Shown here in pieces: positions 1 to 8,130 of a stretch of DNA of 64,000 bases. The stretch comes from Lachnospiraceae bacterium AC2012. GTDB lineage: Bacteria > Bacillota > Clostridia > Lachnospirales > Lachnospiraceae. The notes beneath the pieces are model-generated. The model was not told the DNA's origin, ran no database searches, and worked only from the letters and a program-made list of their open reading frames with translations. Each line of letters starts with the position of its first letter. The stretch's first letter is position 1. The stretch is from the NCBI GenBank assembly GCA_000702525.1, contig JNIN01000001.1, positions 1,993,501-2,057,500 on the forward strand, given 5' to 3'. A program made the translations under genes and the position numbers.

Positions 1-2
1 TT

Positions 3-851
3 TTTGGTAGCGCATTTGGTTATGCAGCTCCATTCATCTGGGGAGCATTGACACCATCCCTTGGTCGAGTTGGTGCTATTCGTATTACTTTTATTGGTCT
101 TGCAATCATTGGATTTATCTGCTTATTGATTCCACCACTTACAATCAAGGAGCATGATTATGTTCATGTAAATCCAGCAGAGGGAAATGTACTGAATTCG
201 CTTGGCAAGACATTTGGAAGTAGAGATTTCCGTATTTTCGTTGCATCGGATGTTTGTTATTGGGTAGCCATTACAATGTTCCAGTCTGGTCTTACATTCT
301 TCATTACATCGTTGATGAAGTTGCCAGAGACAATGAATACGATTCTTTTTATTGGAATGACATTATTATCTGTACTTTGTTATGTACCGGTAAATAAATT
401 GGCTGGTAAATTTGCAAAGAGAAATCTGATTACTTTTGCCTTCTGTCAGTTTGCAGCGGTATATCTTTTGACAGCCTTTTCCAGAGGAACAGAAGGTACA
501 AATGACGGTATGATTTTTGGTCTTTTAATCATGGTATTTGCAGCGCTTCCAATGGCGATCCTTGGAATCCTTCCACAGACAGTGGTTGCAGATATTGCAA
601 AAGCGAATGAGATTGAAACTGGTGAAAACCGAGATGGTATGTTCTTTGCAGCACGTACTTTCTCTATGAAGTTGGGACAGTCTGTTGCAGCACTTCTTTT
701 CACTAGTCTTGGAACGATTGGCAGAGCAGCAGGAACTGGTTATCGTATGGCAGCGATTTGCTCTTGTGTGCTTTGTACATTAGCAGCTGTACTTCTTCGT
801 TTCTATAATGAGAAGAAGATTATGGCAACACTTGGTGAGCCAGAAAAGTAG
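3..851 (+). CDS. GPH/MFS-type sugar:cation symporter, C-terminal part (5' end outside window)
   Basis: The reading frame is already open at the window edge, so only the last 282 residues are seen. They show about seven hydrophobic membrane segments separated by short charged loops, with a central loop rich in charged residues (around residues 50-75 of the visible part). The pattern fits the C-terminal half of MelB/LacS-like GPH symporters (MFS_2 family), inner-membrane carriers that bring in glycosides with Na+ or H+. The conserved basic/acidic loop between the two halves lies outside the window, so substrate cannot be judged. The gene ends just before a strong bidirectional terminator. An AraC regulator is convergent with it and could be a local regulator, but the arrangement alone does not show this. 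Confidence 0.8.
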   Translation, partial: FGSAFGYAAPFIWGALTPSLGRVGAIRITFIGLAIIGFICLLIPPLTIKEHDYVHVNPAEGNVLNSLGKTFGSRDFRIFVASDVCYWVAITMFQSGLTFFITSLMKLPETMNTILFIGMTLLSVLCYVPVNKLAGKFAKRNLITFAFCQFAAVYLLTAFSRGTEGTNDGMIFGLLIMVFAALPMAILGILPQTVVADIAKANEIETGENRDGMFFAARTFSMKLGQSVAALLFTSLGTIGRAAGTGYRMAAICSCVLCTLAAVLLRFYNEKKIMATLGEPEK

Positions 852-936
852 GTTTTCACTGAAAAGTGTAAATCTCTTTCTAGATACATACTCATACTTA
901 ATTCCCACGTTGTATAGCAAGTGCTACACAACAAGA

Positions 937-970
937 AAGAACCCGGTGGCTTGGCCATCGGGTTCTTTTC
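937..970. terminator. Bidirectional rho-independent terminator
   Basis: Arms at 937-950 and 954-967 (AAGAACCCGGTGGC and its near-complement, one G-T pair) with a 3-nt loop, A-rich before and T-rich after. It serves both the symporter gene on the plus strand and the convergent AraC gene on the minus strand. Just upstream, 910-931 forms another imperfect hairpin (TTGTATAGCA / TGCTACACAA). Confidence 0.85.
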
Positions 971-1776
971 TATGTATCCAGTTCTGCGCGGAACTGATTT
1001 CGATATTCTCTGGGACTCATACGATAGACATCGAGGAAAGCGCGATTGAAGGTTCGCTGGCTTTCAAAGCCGGCATTCATATAGGCTTCCGTGATGGTCT
1101 GATTTGTATATTTCAGAAGATGTACCACATATCGAAGTCTGGTATTATTCAAATACTTATTGAAGTTCGTATGGAAGGTTCCCGAGAAAATCCGTGACAG
1201 GGCATAGGGACTTACATAGAGGTCTTCCGCCATCGAGGTCAGTGTGATATTCTCCGTGAAATGTCGGGCGATATATTCGACGACACGATCAATGATATCG
1301 GTAGATTCTGATCCGCGCTTATCTACCAACTGATAAGAAGGAAGTGCGCGAGCGAGTAGAATCTGCACATAGGCCTGTCGTGCGATATCGGTATAGGCAT
1401 TGGATGCACTAGGCATAAGCCGTGTCATCCCATAGACGATGTCGGGATGTAAATCGGCAGCTTTAATGACAGGATTTTCGGGTCTACTTTGTTGCAGAGT
1501 CTGGAGTAGTGGCCCGCTCAATGCCGGATCGGCAACCAGATGAACAGCGTAATTCCTACCACTGCTAAAAACCTGTTCATGATGAATCATATCCGGGAAT
1601 ACAATGGCGAAATCCCCGGCCTCCATATGATAGAGCTCCTGCTGGATACCTAGTTCCAGAGTTCCTTCTGTAACATAGATGCATTCTAAGGCGCTCAGAA
1701 TACGTGGTGGTTGATGCACGGATTTTTTGCGATAGAACTGAAATTCTTCGGTATTGTTTTTGTATTCGGTGAACAT
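970..1776 (-). CDS. AraC family transcriptional regulator
   Basis: A 268-residue regulator with the standard two-part AraC layout. The N-terminal half (about residues 15-140) is a cupin-like sensor domain with a glycine/acid segment at MEAGDFAIVFP. The C-terminal ~95 residues carry two helix-turn-helix motifs, ending in the family signature around GFESQRTFNRAF and MSPREYR. The ATG is preceded by AAGGAGA with 5-nt spacing, which fixes the start. It is divergent from the SOS-type polymerase gene and convergent with the symporter. AraC proteins of this size usually control carbohydrate genes; the effector and targets are unknown here. Confidence 0.88.
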   Translation of the reverse strand: MFTEYKNNTEEFQFYRKKSVHQPPRILSALECIYVTEGTLELGIQQELYHMEAGDFAIVFPDMIHHEQVFSSGRNYAVHLVADPALSGPLLQTLQQSRPENPVIKAADLHPDIVYGMTRLMPSASNAYTDIARQAYVQILLARALPSYQLVDKRGSESTDIIDRVVEYIARHFTENITLTSMAEDLYVSPYALSRIFSGTFHTNFNKYLNNTRLRYVVHLLKYTNQTITEAYMNAGFESQRTFNRAFLDVYRMSPREYRNQFRAELDT

Positions 1777-1880
1777 GACTTGTCTCCTTGTACGGTTTAG
1801 ATATATTGAACAATAGCATTTCCTTTAAAATCAAGAATTATAATACAATGAATAAGTTTAGAAATGCAAGATTTGTCTAG

Positions 1881-1909
1881 TTGAGAATTTCAAACATATG
1901 TTCTATAAT
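1881..1909 (+). promoter_or_regulatory. Sigma-A promoter with an embedded LexA (SOS) box
   Basis: TTGAGA at 1881-1886 and TATAAT at 1904-1909 are separated by exactly 17 bp. CAAACATATGTTCT at 1891-1904 fills the spacer and touches the -10. It matches 12 of 14 positions of the Firmicute LexA operator CGAACATATGTTCG. Bound LexA would occlude RNA polymerase, so the downstream Y-family polymerase should be DNA-damage inducible. Confidence 0.8.
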
Positions 1910-1933
1910 ATAGCTTGAGAAAGGAGGTCCGTC

Positions 1934-3463
1934 ATGGAAGAGAAGAGAGAACGGCAGTACATCTGTATTGATTTGAAATCTTTTTATGCATCGGTAGAAT
2001 GCAGTGAGCGAGGTCTGGATGCACTGACGACAAATCTTGTTGTGGCGGATCCAGAACGGACGGAGAAGACGATTTGTCTGGCGGTTTCGCCGGCGTTGAA
2101 GGCATATGGGATTCCGGGGAGAGCCCGACTTTTTGAAGTGCTACAGGCTGTGAAACAGGTGAATCGTGCGAGATTATATCAGGCACCGGGTGGGCGATTT
2201 ACCGGAAAATCAGCGAATGCTTTGGAATTAAAAGAGAATCCGGCATTGGAATTGGATTTTGTGATTGCACCTCCGCAGATGGCAAAATACATCGAGGTGA
2301 GTTCTAGGATTTATCGCATCTATTTGAAATACGTTGCCCCGGAGGATATTCACGTTTATTCCATTGATGAAGTCTTTATGGATGTGACGACCTATCTGAA
2401 AGCATATGGCTTGAGTGCGCATGAACTGGCGATGAAGATGATTCGTGAAGTATTAGAGACGACAGGGATTACCGCGACAGCTGGAATCGGTACGAATCCA
2501 TATCTTGGCAAAGTGGCGATGGATATCGTGGCGAAGCATATGCCAGCGGACAAGGACGGCGTGCGAATTGCGGAATTGGATGAGATCACTTATCGAGAAC
2601 TTCTTTGGAATCATAGACCGCTTACAGATTTTTGGAGAGTGGGGGCTGGGTATCGCAGGAAGCTCGAGTCAAAGGGGCTATATACGATGGGCGATATTGC
2701 TCGTTGTTCCCTGGAGAATGAGGATATTCTCTATCAGATGTTTGGTGTGAATGCGGAGCTTTTGATTGATCACGCCTGGGGGATAGAGCCATGTGACATT
2801 TCCATGATTAAGGCGTATAAGCCAAAGGAAAACAGTATCAGTACGGGGCAGGTGCTGCAGTGCGCCTATACGGCAGAGAAGGGCAGGTTGATTGTGAAGG
2901 AGATGACGGATCTGCTGGTTCTGGATTTAGTGGATAAGCATCTTGTCACGGATCAAGTAGTGTTGACAATTGGCTATGATATCGAGAATCTGACGGATGA
3001 AGCGCGGCGGAAGAAGTATCATGGGGAAGTATATACGGATTATTATGGTAGAGTGATTCCAAAGCCTGCACATGGTACGGGGAATATGGATGGCTTTACG
3101 AGTTCGACAAAGAAGATTATGAAGACGATGCTCGAACTCTATGATCGGATTGTCGATCCGAATCTTCTGGTTCGTAGAATTACGATTGTTGCGAATCATA
3201 CGATCCCAGAGGGAAGTGAGAAGGCCAAGAATCGATATGAGCAGATGGATCTTTTTCAGGATTTTCTGGTGGAGGAAAAACCAGAGGAGAAAGAACAAAA
3301 AATGGATCCGGAGCTGGAATCGGATAAGGAGCGAAGAGTGCAGAATGCGATTCTTGAAATCCAAAAACGCTATGGCAAGAATGCACTTCTGAAGGGGATG
3401 AACCTCGAGGAGGGCGCGATGACGAGAGAGAGAAATAATCAAATCGGAGGGCATAAAGCATAA
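1934..3463 (+). CDS. Y-family translesion DNA polymerase (UmuC/DinB-like)
   Basis: A 509-residue Y-family polymerase that copies damaged DNA. The catalytic acidic residues are visible: D13 in the DLKSFYASVE motif and D145-E146 in YSIDEVFMD. The little-finger region follows, and a charged tail after residue ~430 is rich in Glu and Lys, where a beta-clamp motif might lie. The length (about 100 more than E. coli DinB) and the small downstream partner fit the UmuC-like clostridial branch rather than the standard DinB. An AAGGAGG site precedes the ATG. Transcription is probably LexA-controlled through the promoter at 1881-1909. The stop codon overlaps the start of the next small gene (TAATG). Confidence 0.9.
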   Translation: MEEKRERQYICIDLKSFYASVECSERGLDALTTNLVVADPERTEKTICLAVSPALKAYGIPGRARLFEVLQAVKQVNRARLYQAPGGRFTGKSANALELKENPALELDFVIAPPQMAKYIEVSSRIYRIYLKYVAPEDIHVYSIDEVFMDVTTYLKAYGLSAHELAMKMIREVLETTGITATAGIGTNPYLGKVAMDIVAKHMPADKDGVRIAELDEITYRELLWNHRPLTDFWRVGAGYRRKLESKGLYTMGDIARCSLENEDILYQMFGVNAELLIDHAWGIEPCDISMIKAYKPKENSISTGQVLQCAYTAEKGRLIVKEMTDLLVLDLVDKHLVTDQVVLTIGYDIENLTDEARRKKYHGEVYTDYYGRVIPKPAHGTGNMDGFTSSTKKIMKTMLELYDRIVDPNLLVRRITIVANHTIPEGSEKAKNRYEQMDLFQDFLVEEKPEEKEQKMDPELESDKERRVQNAILEIQKRYGKNALLKGMNLEEGAMTRERNNQIGGHKA

Positions 3464-3675
3464 TGTCAGAAATAGATATGGTATATCGTAAATATGGTGA
3501 TATGATAAACATGTCACGACCGATTTCCAAAACACATCCCAAGATGCCGATGGAAAAGCGGGCAGCGCAATTCGCACCATTTGCAGCGTTGACGGGCTAT
3601 GAAGGAGCAATTGAAGAGACTGCGAAGAAGGCGTTCGAAGAAGCAGAACGTAACTACGGTAGGGATATGGTATAA
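3463..3675 (+). CDS. Small conserved partner of clostridial Y-family polymerase
   Basis: A 70-residue protein whose ATG shares one base with the polymerase stop (TAATG), so it is translationally coupled and part of the SOS transcript. The centre, HPKMPMEKRAAQFAPFAAL, is a motif I associate with short proteins beside umuC-like genes in Clostridia; the C-terminus is a charged helix. Its position is like that of YolD next to Bacillus UvrX/YqjW polymerases, but sequence similarity to YolD is not obvious. A role as accessory factor or regulator of the polymerase is inference from linkage. Confidence 0.75.
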   Translation: MSEIDMVYRKYGDMINMSRPISKTHPKMPMEKRAAQFAPFAALTGYEGAIEETAKKAFEEAERNYGRDMV

Positions 3676-3676
3676 T
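3662..3676 (+). promoter_or_regulatory. Possible extended -10 promoter for the cation transporter
   Basis: TGGTATAAT (3668-3676) is a perfect extended -10 overlapping the stop of the preceding small ORF. The -35 region is poor. It would give the efflux gene a start of its own, independent of the SOS promoter. Confidence 0.4.
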
Positions 3677-3698
3677 GTGGCTATAAGGAGAAGACGTT

Positions 3699-4820
3699 AT
3701 GGAACATGGGAAAAATAAAAAACGAGAGCAGATCATTGTTCGAACAAGTGTGATTGGAATTGTTGCCAATGTGATACTTGCCGGGGTCAAGGCAGTGATT
3801 GGAATTCTTAGCAATTCGATTGCGATTACACTGGATGCGGTGAACAATTTAAGTGATGGATTTTCTTCCATTGTTACGATTATTGGGACGAAGCTTTCCA
3901 ACAAACCGGCGGATAAGAAGCATCCCTTTGGCTATGGAAGAACAGAATATTTAAGTACGATGATTATTGCTGTGGTGATTCTATATGCGGGTTGTACTTC
4001 CTTTGTGGAGTCACTGAAGAAGATTGTAAGTCCGGTGAAACCGGATTATACAGCGGTGACATTGCTTGTGATTGCAATTGCTGTGCTGGTAAAGGTCGTG
4101 CTTGGAATCTATGTAAAGCGCGTTGGAGATCAGGTGAATAGTGGTTCTCTTCAAGCATCCGGCCAGGATGCCATTATGGATGCCGTGATTTCCGTTTCGA
4201 CATTGGTGGCGGCTGTGATTTATCTGATTTTTCATATCAGTCTGGAAGCATATCTGGGTGCGATTATTTCAGTGGTCATCCTGAAAGCGGGATATGATAT
4301 GTTATCCGAGACGATTAGCAAAATCCTCGGGGAACGTGCCGATAGTGAATTGACAAAAGCAATCAAGAAATCGGTTGCGGAGATTCCGGGGGTGCAGGGT
4401 GCCTATGATTTACTTTTGGATAATTATGGTCCGGACCGATTGGTGGCATCCGTGCATATCGAGGTTTGCGATACATTGACGGCGGGAGATATTGATGATA
4501 TTACCCGTAAGATCCAAACCAAGATTTTCCGGGAATTTAATGTCGTCATTTCCGCAGTTTCGGTTTATTCTGTAAATACAAGAGATGAGCACGTGGTTGC
4601 TGTTCGGGAAGAAGTTAACAAGATTTGTATGAGTTATGAAGGCATCCTGCAGATGCATGGATTCTATCTGAATGAAGAGATTAAGATGATGACATTTGAT
4701 ATCGTGATCTCTTTCCATGTAGATCGAAATAGAATCTATGAGGAATTGCAGGAAGAGCTGAGGAAACTGTTTCCGGATTATCAATTCAATATTAATTTGG
4801 ATATCGATTTGTCGGATTAG
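3699..4820 (+). CDS. Cation diffusion facilitator (CDF) metal efflux transporter
   Basis: A 373-residue CDF transporter with about six membrane helices (residues ~12-215) and a cytoplasmic C-terminal domain. Membrane metal-site motifs are D46-A-V-N49-N-L-S-D53 in helix 2 and a DxxxD (SGQDAIMDAV) in helix 5; the conserved HPFGYGRTEYL loop follows helix 2. An N/DxxxD...DxxxD site, without the HxxxD of zinc CDFs, resembles the manganese-type subgroup, so Mn(II) export is my best guess. The tail (~290-373) is longer than the minimal fold and looks like a second ferredoxin-like repeat. The ATG has AAGGAGA upstream. Confidence 0.9.
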   Translation: MEHGKNKKREQIIVRTSVIGIVANVILAGVKAVIGILSNSIAITLDAVNNLSDGFSSIVTIIGTKLSNKPADKKHPFGYGRTEYLSTMIIAVVILYAGCTSFVESLKKIVSPVKPDYTAVTLLVIAIAVLVKVVLGIYVKRVGDQVNSGSLQASGQDAIMDAVISVSTLVAAVIYLIFHISLEAYLGAIISVVILKAGYDMLSETISKILGERADSELTKAIKKSVAEIPGVQGAYDLLLDNYGPDRLVASVHIEVCDTLTAGDIDDITRKIQTKIFREFNVVISAVSVYSVNTRDEHVVAVREEVNKICMSYEGILQMHGFYLNEEIKMMTFDIVISFHVDRNRIYEELQEELRKLFPDYQFNINLDIDLSD

Positions 4821-4867
4821 GAAATGGCAAGCAGAGAGGATGCATTAGAAATCCTGGGGGGATTTTT

Positions 4868-5206
4868 ATGGAGAAAAAAGAAACAGAGAGGATACATGTA
4901 AAACAGATTTTGAAGAGCAAGAAGTTTTGGGCTGGAGTGATTGCAATCATTGCTCTGGTAGTGATTAGTATTACCGTCTATCGTTTTGTAAAGATGGAAC
5001 AGCGGCAGCAGGTTGCGGATGAGATTCTATCGCAATGTGATCGAGTGGAATCTGTCGAGGTTGATGTGCTTACCGATGCGAGAAATCGGAAACGTCCGAC
5101 CTATGTAGTGAAAGTTCCGGCGGATTTTACAGAAGATGAGCGGGATGAAGTGAAGAATATCGTAAAGGAACATTACGAGAAATACTATTACGTATTTTTT
5201 GAATAA
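4868..5206 (+). CDS. Small single-pass membrane protein of unknown function
   Basis: A 112-residue protein with a lysine-rich N-terminus, one clear membrane helix (about residues 17-38) and a charged soluble C-terminal domain of about 70 residues. The C-terminal part alternates acidic and basic residues and ends in a Tyr/Phe-rich tail. I do not recognise a family. A GGGGGG-rich site precedes the ATG. It is 47 nt after the cation transporter and shares its terminator, so it is probably the last gene of that unit. Confidence 0.65.
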   Translation: MEKKETERIHVKQILKSKKFWAGVIAIIALVVISITVYRFVKMEQRQQVADEILSQCDRVESVEVDVLTDARNRKRPTYVVKVPADFTEDERDEVKNIVKEHYEKYYYVFFE

Positions 5207-5217
5207 TAAATGAAGAA

Positions 5218-5250
5218 AAGTAGGAACCGAGTATGGTTCCTACTTTTTTT
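5218..5250. terminator. Bidirectional rho-independent terminator
   Basis: Arms 5218-5228 and 5235-5245 pair perfectly (AAGTAGGAACC), followed by T-runs in both directions. It ends the plus-strand small membrane gene and the minus-strand DUF4956 gene. Confidence 0.9.
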
Positions 5251-5293
5251 GGTTGGGTGTATATTGGTTGGGTGTTTCCTATTTTTTCGTATT

Positions 5294-5983
5294 CTATAAA
5301 TCGTATCCGGTTTCCATCTGCTTACAAATTGCGATTTCAAGGTTACCATTTCTACAACGAAGTTCGTCAATAAAGGCCTTTTCTTGCTTGCTGTCCTTGA
5401 GTTCGATATTGTAGCTTAATTTAAACAGACTTCCCATATTGGTTGTCTTAACATCTAAGAGAGAGTAAGTATTGGTATATTTTTCAAATAAGTCATCAAA
5501 CTGGTCGGTGTAATTTAAGTCTTCTGGGATGGTAATCTTCAGAAGCTTGGTTGGAGATGCAGTCTCACCGAAAGTAGAGAGGTTTAAAACAGTGAAAATA
5601 CATCCTAAAATAACGGCAAATACTACGCCAAGTAAGAGGTATCCCATACCGGTAATCAGTCCGGTAGCCATTGCTAAGAAGATGATAGCGATTTCCTTAG
5701 CAGTACCAGGTGCGGAACGGAAACGAACCAGTGAGAAGGCACCTGCAACGGCGATACCGGTTCCGATATTTCCATTTACCATCATGATGACGACAGCAAC
5801 GATGGCCGGCAAGGTAAAGAGTGTGATTAAGAAACTTTTGGTGGTGTGATTCTTATACGAGTACGTCACCGCCAGAAACGCGCCGATCAGTAGGGACGCG
5901 CACAGAACCATCATAAACTTTGGAACGGAAATTGTCGTTGTAGTTGCGGAATCGAAGATCCCCTGGAATACGGTTGTAAGCAT
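5294..5983 (-). CDS. DUF4956 domain membrane protein
   Basis: A 229-residue protein with four hydrophobic helices in the N-terminal 150 residues, followed by a soluble domain. The segment GTGIAVAGAFSLVRFRS is the family hallmark. DUF4956 proteins commonly sit next to VTC-domain polyphosphate polymerases, as here, and are thought to form the membrane part of that system; the biochemical role is not established. The ATG at 5983 has an AGGAGG site 8-9 nt upstream, so the start is well supported even though it lies inside the upstream VTC gene: the two frames overlap by 131 nt. An internal Met at residues 24-25 is an alternative start but lacks as good a site. Confidence 0.88.
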   Translation of the reverse strand: MLTTVFQGIFDSATTTTISVPKFMMVLCASLLIGAFLAVTYSYKNHTTKSFLITLFTLPAIVAVVIMMVNGNIGTGIAVAGAFSLVRFRSAPGTAKEIAIIFLAMATGLITGMGYLLLGVVFAVILGCIFTVLNLSTFGETASPTKLLKITIPEDLNYTDQFDDLFEKYTNTYSLLDVKTTNMGSLFKLSYNIELKDSKQEKAFIDELRCRNGNLEIAICKQMETGYDL

Positions 5984-6692
5984 GAATATTATCCTCCTGT
6001 AATGCTTTTACTAATATTGTTCGATAGGCCATTCCATATTTTGAGAATGACGTCTTGTATAATTTTTCTTCGGTTAGAATCTTTACAAACCAGAGTGGAA
6101 TCGCACCACCGGCTTTGACTTCCATAAGCACCTGACCTGGCTTTAGCAGTGGCTCGCCTCCAATATAAGAGGTGAGATTCACGTCCTGATCGCGCCATAG
6201 GATATTCTGGTCGAATGTAACGCGGAATTCATGGTCATCGATAGCGTAATACGCTTCTCTGTCATAAGACAGTAGAACGCGTGGAATCAGATTCTGATAG
6301 CGGTCTTTGGTATAATCGATCTCTGCTTCAATTTGATTATGTAAAACCTTATCATCGAAGAGCAGGTAATTCATCGCGTCTTCTTCGGTCATACTGATAC
6401 GACGCTTGTAAACAACGCCCTTGAATTTCTTTTTTAATTCTATGAAAACTGTCGTGTCAGATTCTGCCAGTCCATAGCTACGGATACGAAGCTTCTCTTT
6501 GTAGAGAGGCTTGTCCAGCGAGCGTCGAATCAGTAAGAAGTCCGGGGTATCAAAGTAAAGACTTAAATTCGTGCTGCGACCATGGATATCTGCACGCATG
6601 TACGAAGACATTTTATGAATCACTGCTTCATATTGTTCCTGTGAAAGCATGTATTTGATTTCGTAACGTTTGAAAATCATCTGATCAGCCAT
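5853..6692 (-). CDS. VTC domain protein (polyphosphate polymerase-like)
   Basis: A 279-residue soluble protein with the VTC/triphosphate-tunnel fold. Basic and acidic residues expected to line the tunnel are visible: the N-terminal KRYEIKYML, then EKLRIRSYG, IELKKKFKG, YKRRIS and a late LMEVKA. In yeast, VTC4 makes polyphosphate from ATP; bacterial homologues paired with DUF4956 are presumed similar. I chose the ATG at 6692 because AAGGAG lies 8 nt before it; a TTG two codons upstream is possible. The last ~43 residues are encoded inside the DUF4956 gene in another frame and look unlike the rest of the domain. A two-component system lies just upstream on the same strand. Confidence 0.87.
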   Translation of the reverse strand: MADQMIFKRYEIKYMLSQEQYEAVIHKMSSYMRADIHGRSTNLSLYFDTPDFLLIRRSLDKPLYKEKLRIRSYGLAESDTTVFIELKKKFKGVVYKRRISMTEEDAMNYLLFDDKVLHNQIEAEIDYTKDRYQNLIPRVLLSYDREAYYAIDDHEFRVTFDQNILWRDQDVNLTSYIGGEPLLKPGQVLMEVKAGGAIPLWFVKILTEEKLYKTSFSKYGMAYRTILVKALQEDNIHAYNRIPGDLRFRNYNDNFRSKVYDGSVRVPTDRRVSGGDVLV

Positions 6693-6828
6693 AAGCAATT
6701 CTCCTTTTCTTTGTTTTCGTTGTGTTCATGTTAGCAACCGAACCTTAAAGAAAATTTAAAAAGAGAACCGTTTCTGTGAAGAATATGTGAAATGAAAGCG
6801 TTTTCAGAAATGAGAAAGTTTCTGGAAA

Positions 6829-6857
6829 TGAAAAAGCGGCGCATTAAAGCACCGCTG
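6829..6857 (-). terminator. Rho-independent terminator overlapping the kinase stop codon
   Basis: On the minus strand AGCGGTGC (6856-6849) pairs with GCGCCGCT (6842-6835), followed by TTTTTC. The stop codon of the sensor kinase lies in the loop. It should separate kinase transcription from the VTC gene, at least partly. Confidence 0.7.
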
Positions 6858-8130
6858 TAAACAGGATGGAGTTTCCATCCTTGGATTCTGCATGAATTTT
6901 ACCCTTATGTGCAAGAACGATAGCCTGGACAACGGAGAGTCCGATGCCATGGCCACCCGTCTTGGAATTTCGGGATGCATCATTTCTATAAAAACGTTCA
7001 AAGAGCATATCTAAGTTTCCAACCGCCAGGGAGCCGGGATCGACCGTGTTGTAAACTTTCAGGACGATATTTCGCCCGTTCTTTTCCAGGGAAAGAGAGA
7101 TCTGTCCACCGTCGTTGGAATATTTCAACGCATTATCCACAAGAAGTGAAGTCATCTGCTGCATCATGGCCTGGTCTCCGTGGAAAAGGATACCGGGCTG
7201 GATGGTTTGCGTGAGGGATTTCCCTTTCGATTCCGCAACGCCGGCGAAGGAGTCGACGGTATCGCTGATCACATCGCTAAGCGAGAATTCGGTAATCTGC
7301 AGGTGGGAACCTTCTTCGTCCATACGTGACAGGAAGACGAGCTTCTCGGTCAGCGAGGAGAGGCGTGAAATCTGGCGCTTGGTACTTTTGGTCCATTCGG
7401 ATTCACCGCTTTCCAATTCGATGACTTCGGTATTGGCATCGATGATTGCGAGCGGTGTTTTCAGTTCATGACTGGCATCGGTGATGAAACGTTTCTGCTT
7501 CTCATAGCTTTCCGCAACTGGTCGAACCGCCTGTCTGGAGAGCAGGAGGACAAGGAGGAATACAAGCGCCGTTCCAAGTACGCTGACACCAATGGATGCA
7601 TACAGGAAAGAGCGGAAGTTATTTAAGTCGTTGCTGCAATCTAAGAAGATATACATGGTGCCTTCTGTTCCATCAGAATTTGTTACGGTTGTAGTGATAT
7701 ATTTATAGTCACCATAGAATCCGGAAGTCTGGGAGTCTTCAAAGAGGCTCTTGGTAACCGAGGTTGCCTCAGAGGAGCTGACAGCAGCAATATGGCCGAG
7801 ATTGACATTGGTGATCTCGCCGTCTGCATCCAAAGTAACGGTGAAGTATCTGGTGTTAAATGGAGTTTCGGCATTGAATCCATTGGTTTTCTTAAATTCA
7901 TTGCTAAGTTCCGGTGGCGTGGATGGACTTTGCTCCGTATTGGAATCTGGATCAAAGTTTTCATTTCCAAGATTGCCATCGTACATGGAAATCAGCGTCA
8001 GTTTTGCATCGGATGCCTTCATAATGTCACGATAGTTAAAGATGTTAATGGCGGCCATAATGCTGGTTAAAACCAGAATGACAGATACCATAGTAATCAG
8101 TATAAATTTTTTCTGTAACGATTTAATCAT
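6844..8130 (-). CDS. Membrane sensor histidine kinase
   Basis: A 428-residue kinase with an N-terminal membrane helix (about 9-30), an extracytoplasmic sensor region rich in Ser, Thr and Asn, a second membrane helix (about 172-195), a HisKA domain with the phosphoacceptor in FITDASHELKTPLA, and a C-terminal ATPase domain with N-box (NALKYSNDGG) and G-box (GGHGIGLSVV). No HAMP domain stands out. Its start overlaps the end of the response regulator gene by 8 nt. The signal is unknown. Adjacency to the VTC/DUF4956 genes makes these candidate targets, but the intervening terminator argues for separate transcription. Confidence 0.92.
   Translation of the reverse strand: MIKSLQKKFILITMVSVILVLTSIMAAINIFNYRDIMKASDAKLTLISMYDGNLGNENFDPDSNTEQSPSTPPELSNEFKKTNGFNAETPFNTRYFTVTLDADGEITNVNLGHIAAVSSSEATSVTKSLFEDSQTSGFYGDYKYITTTVTNSDGTEGTMYIFLDCSNDLNNFRSFLYASIGVSVLGTALVFLLVLLLSRQAVRPVAESYEKQKRFITDASHELKTPLAIIDANTEVIELESGESEWTKSTKRQISRLSSLTEKLVFLSRMDEEGSHLQITEFSLSDVISDTVDSFAGVAESKGKSLTQTIQPGILFHGDQAMMQQMTSLLVDNALKYSNDGGQISLSLEKNGRNIVLKVYNTVDPGSLAVGNLDMLFERFYRNDASRNSKTGGHGIGLSVVQAIVLAHKGKIHAESKDGNSILFTAVL

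Noticed and set aside
910..931. Operator-like palindrome TTGTATAGCA/TGCTACACAA after the symporter gene
   Set aside because: It lies downstream of the gene and beside a terminator; no promoter is nearby, so a secondary hairpin of the 3' end is the simplest reading.
5251..5277. Short direct repeat GGTTGGGTGT, twice
   Set aside because: Only two copies of 10 nt next to a terminator; no structure or function can be argued.
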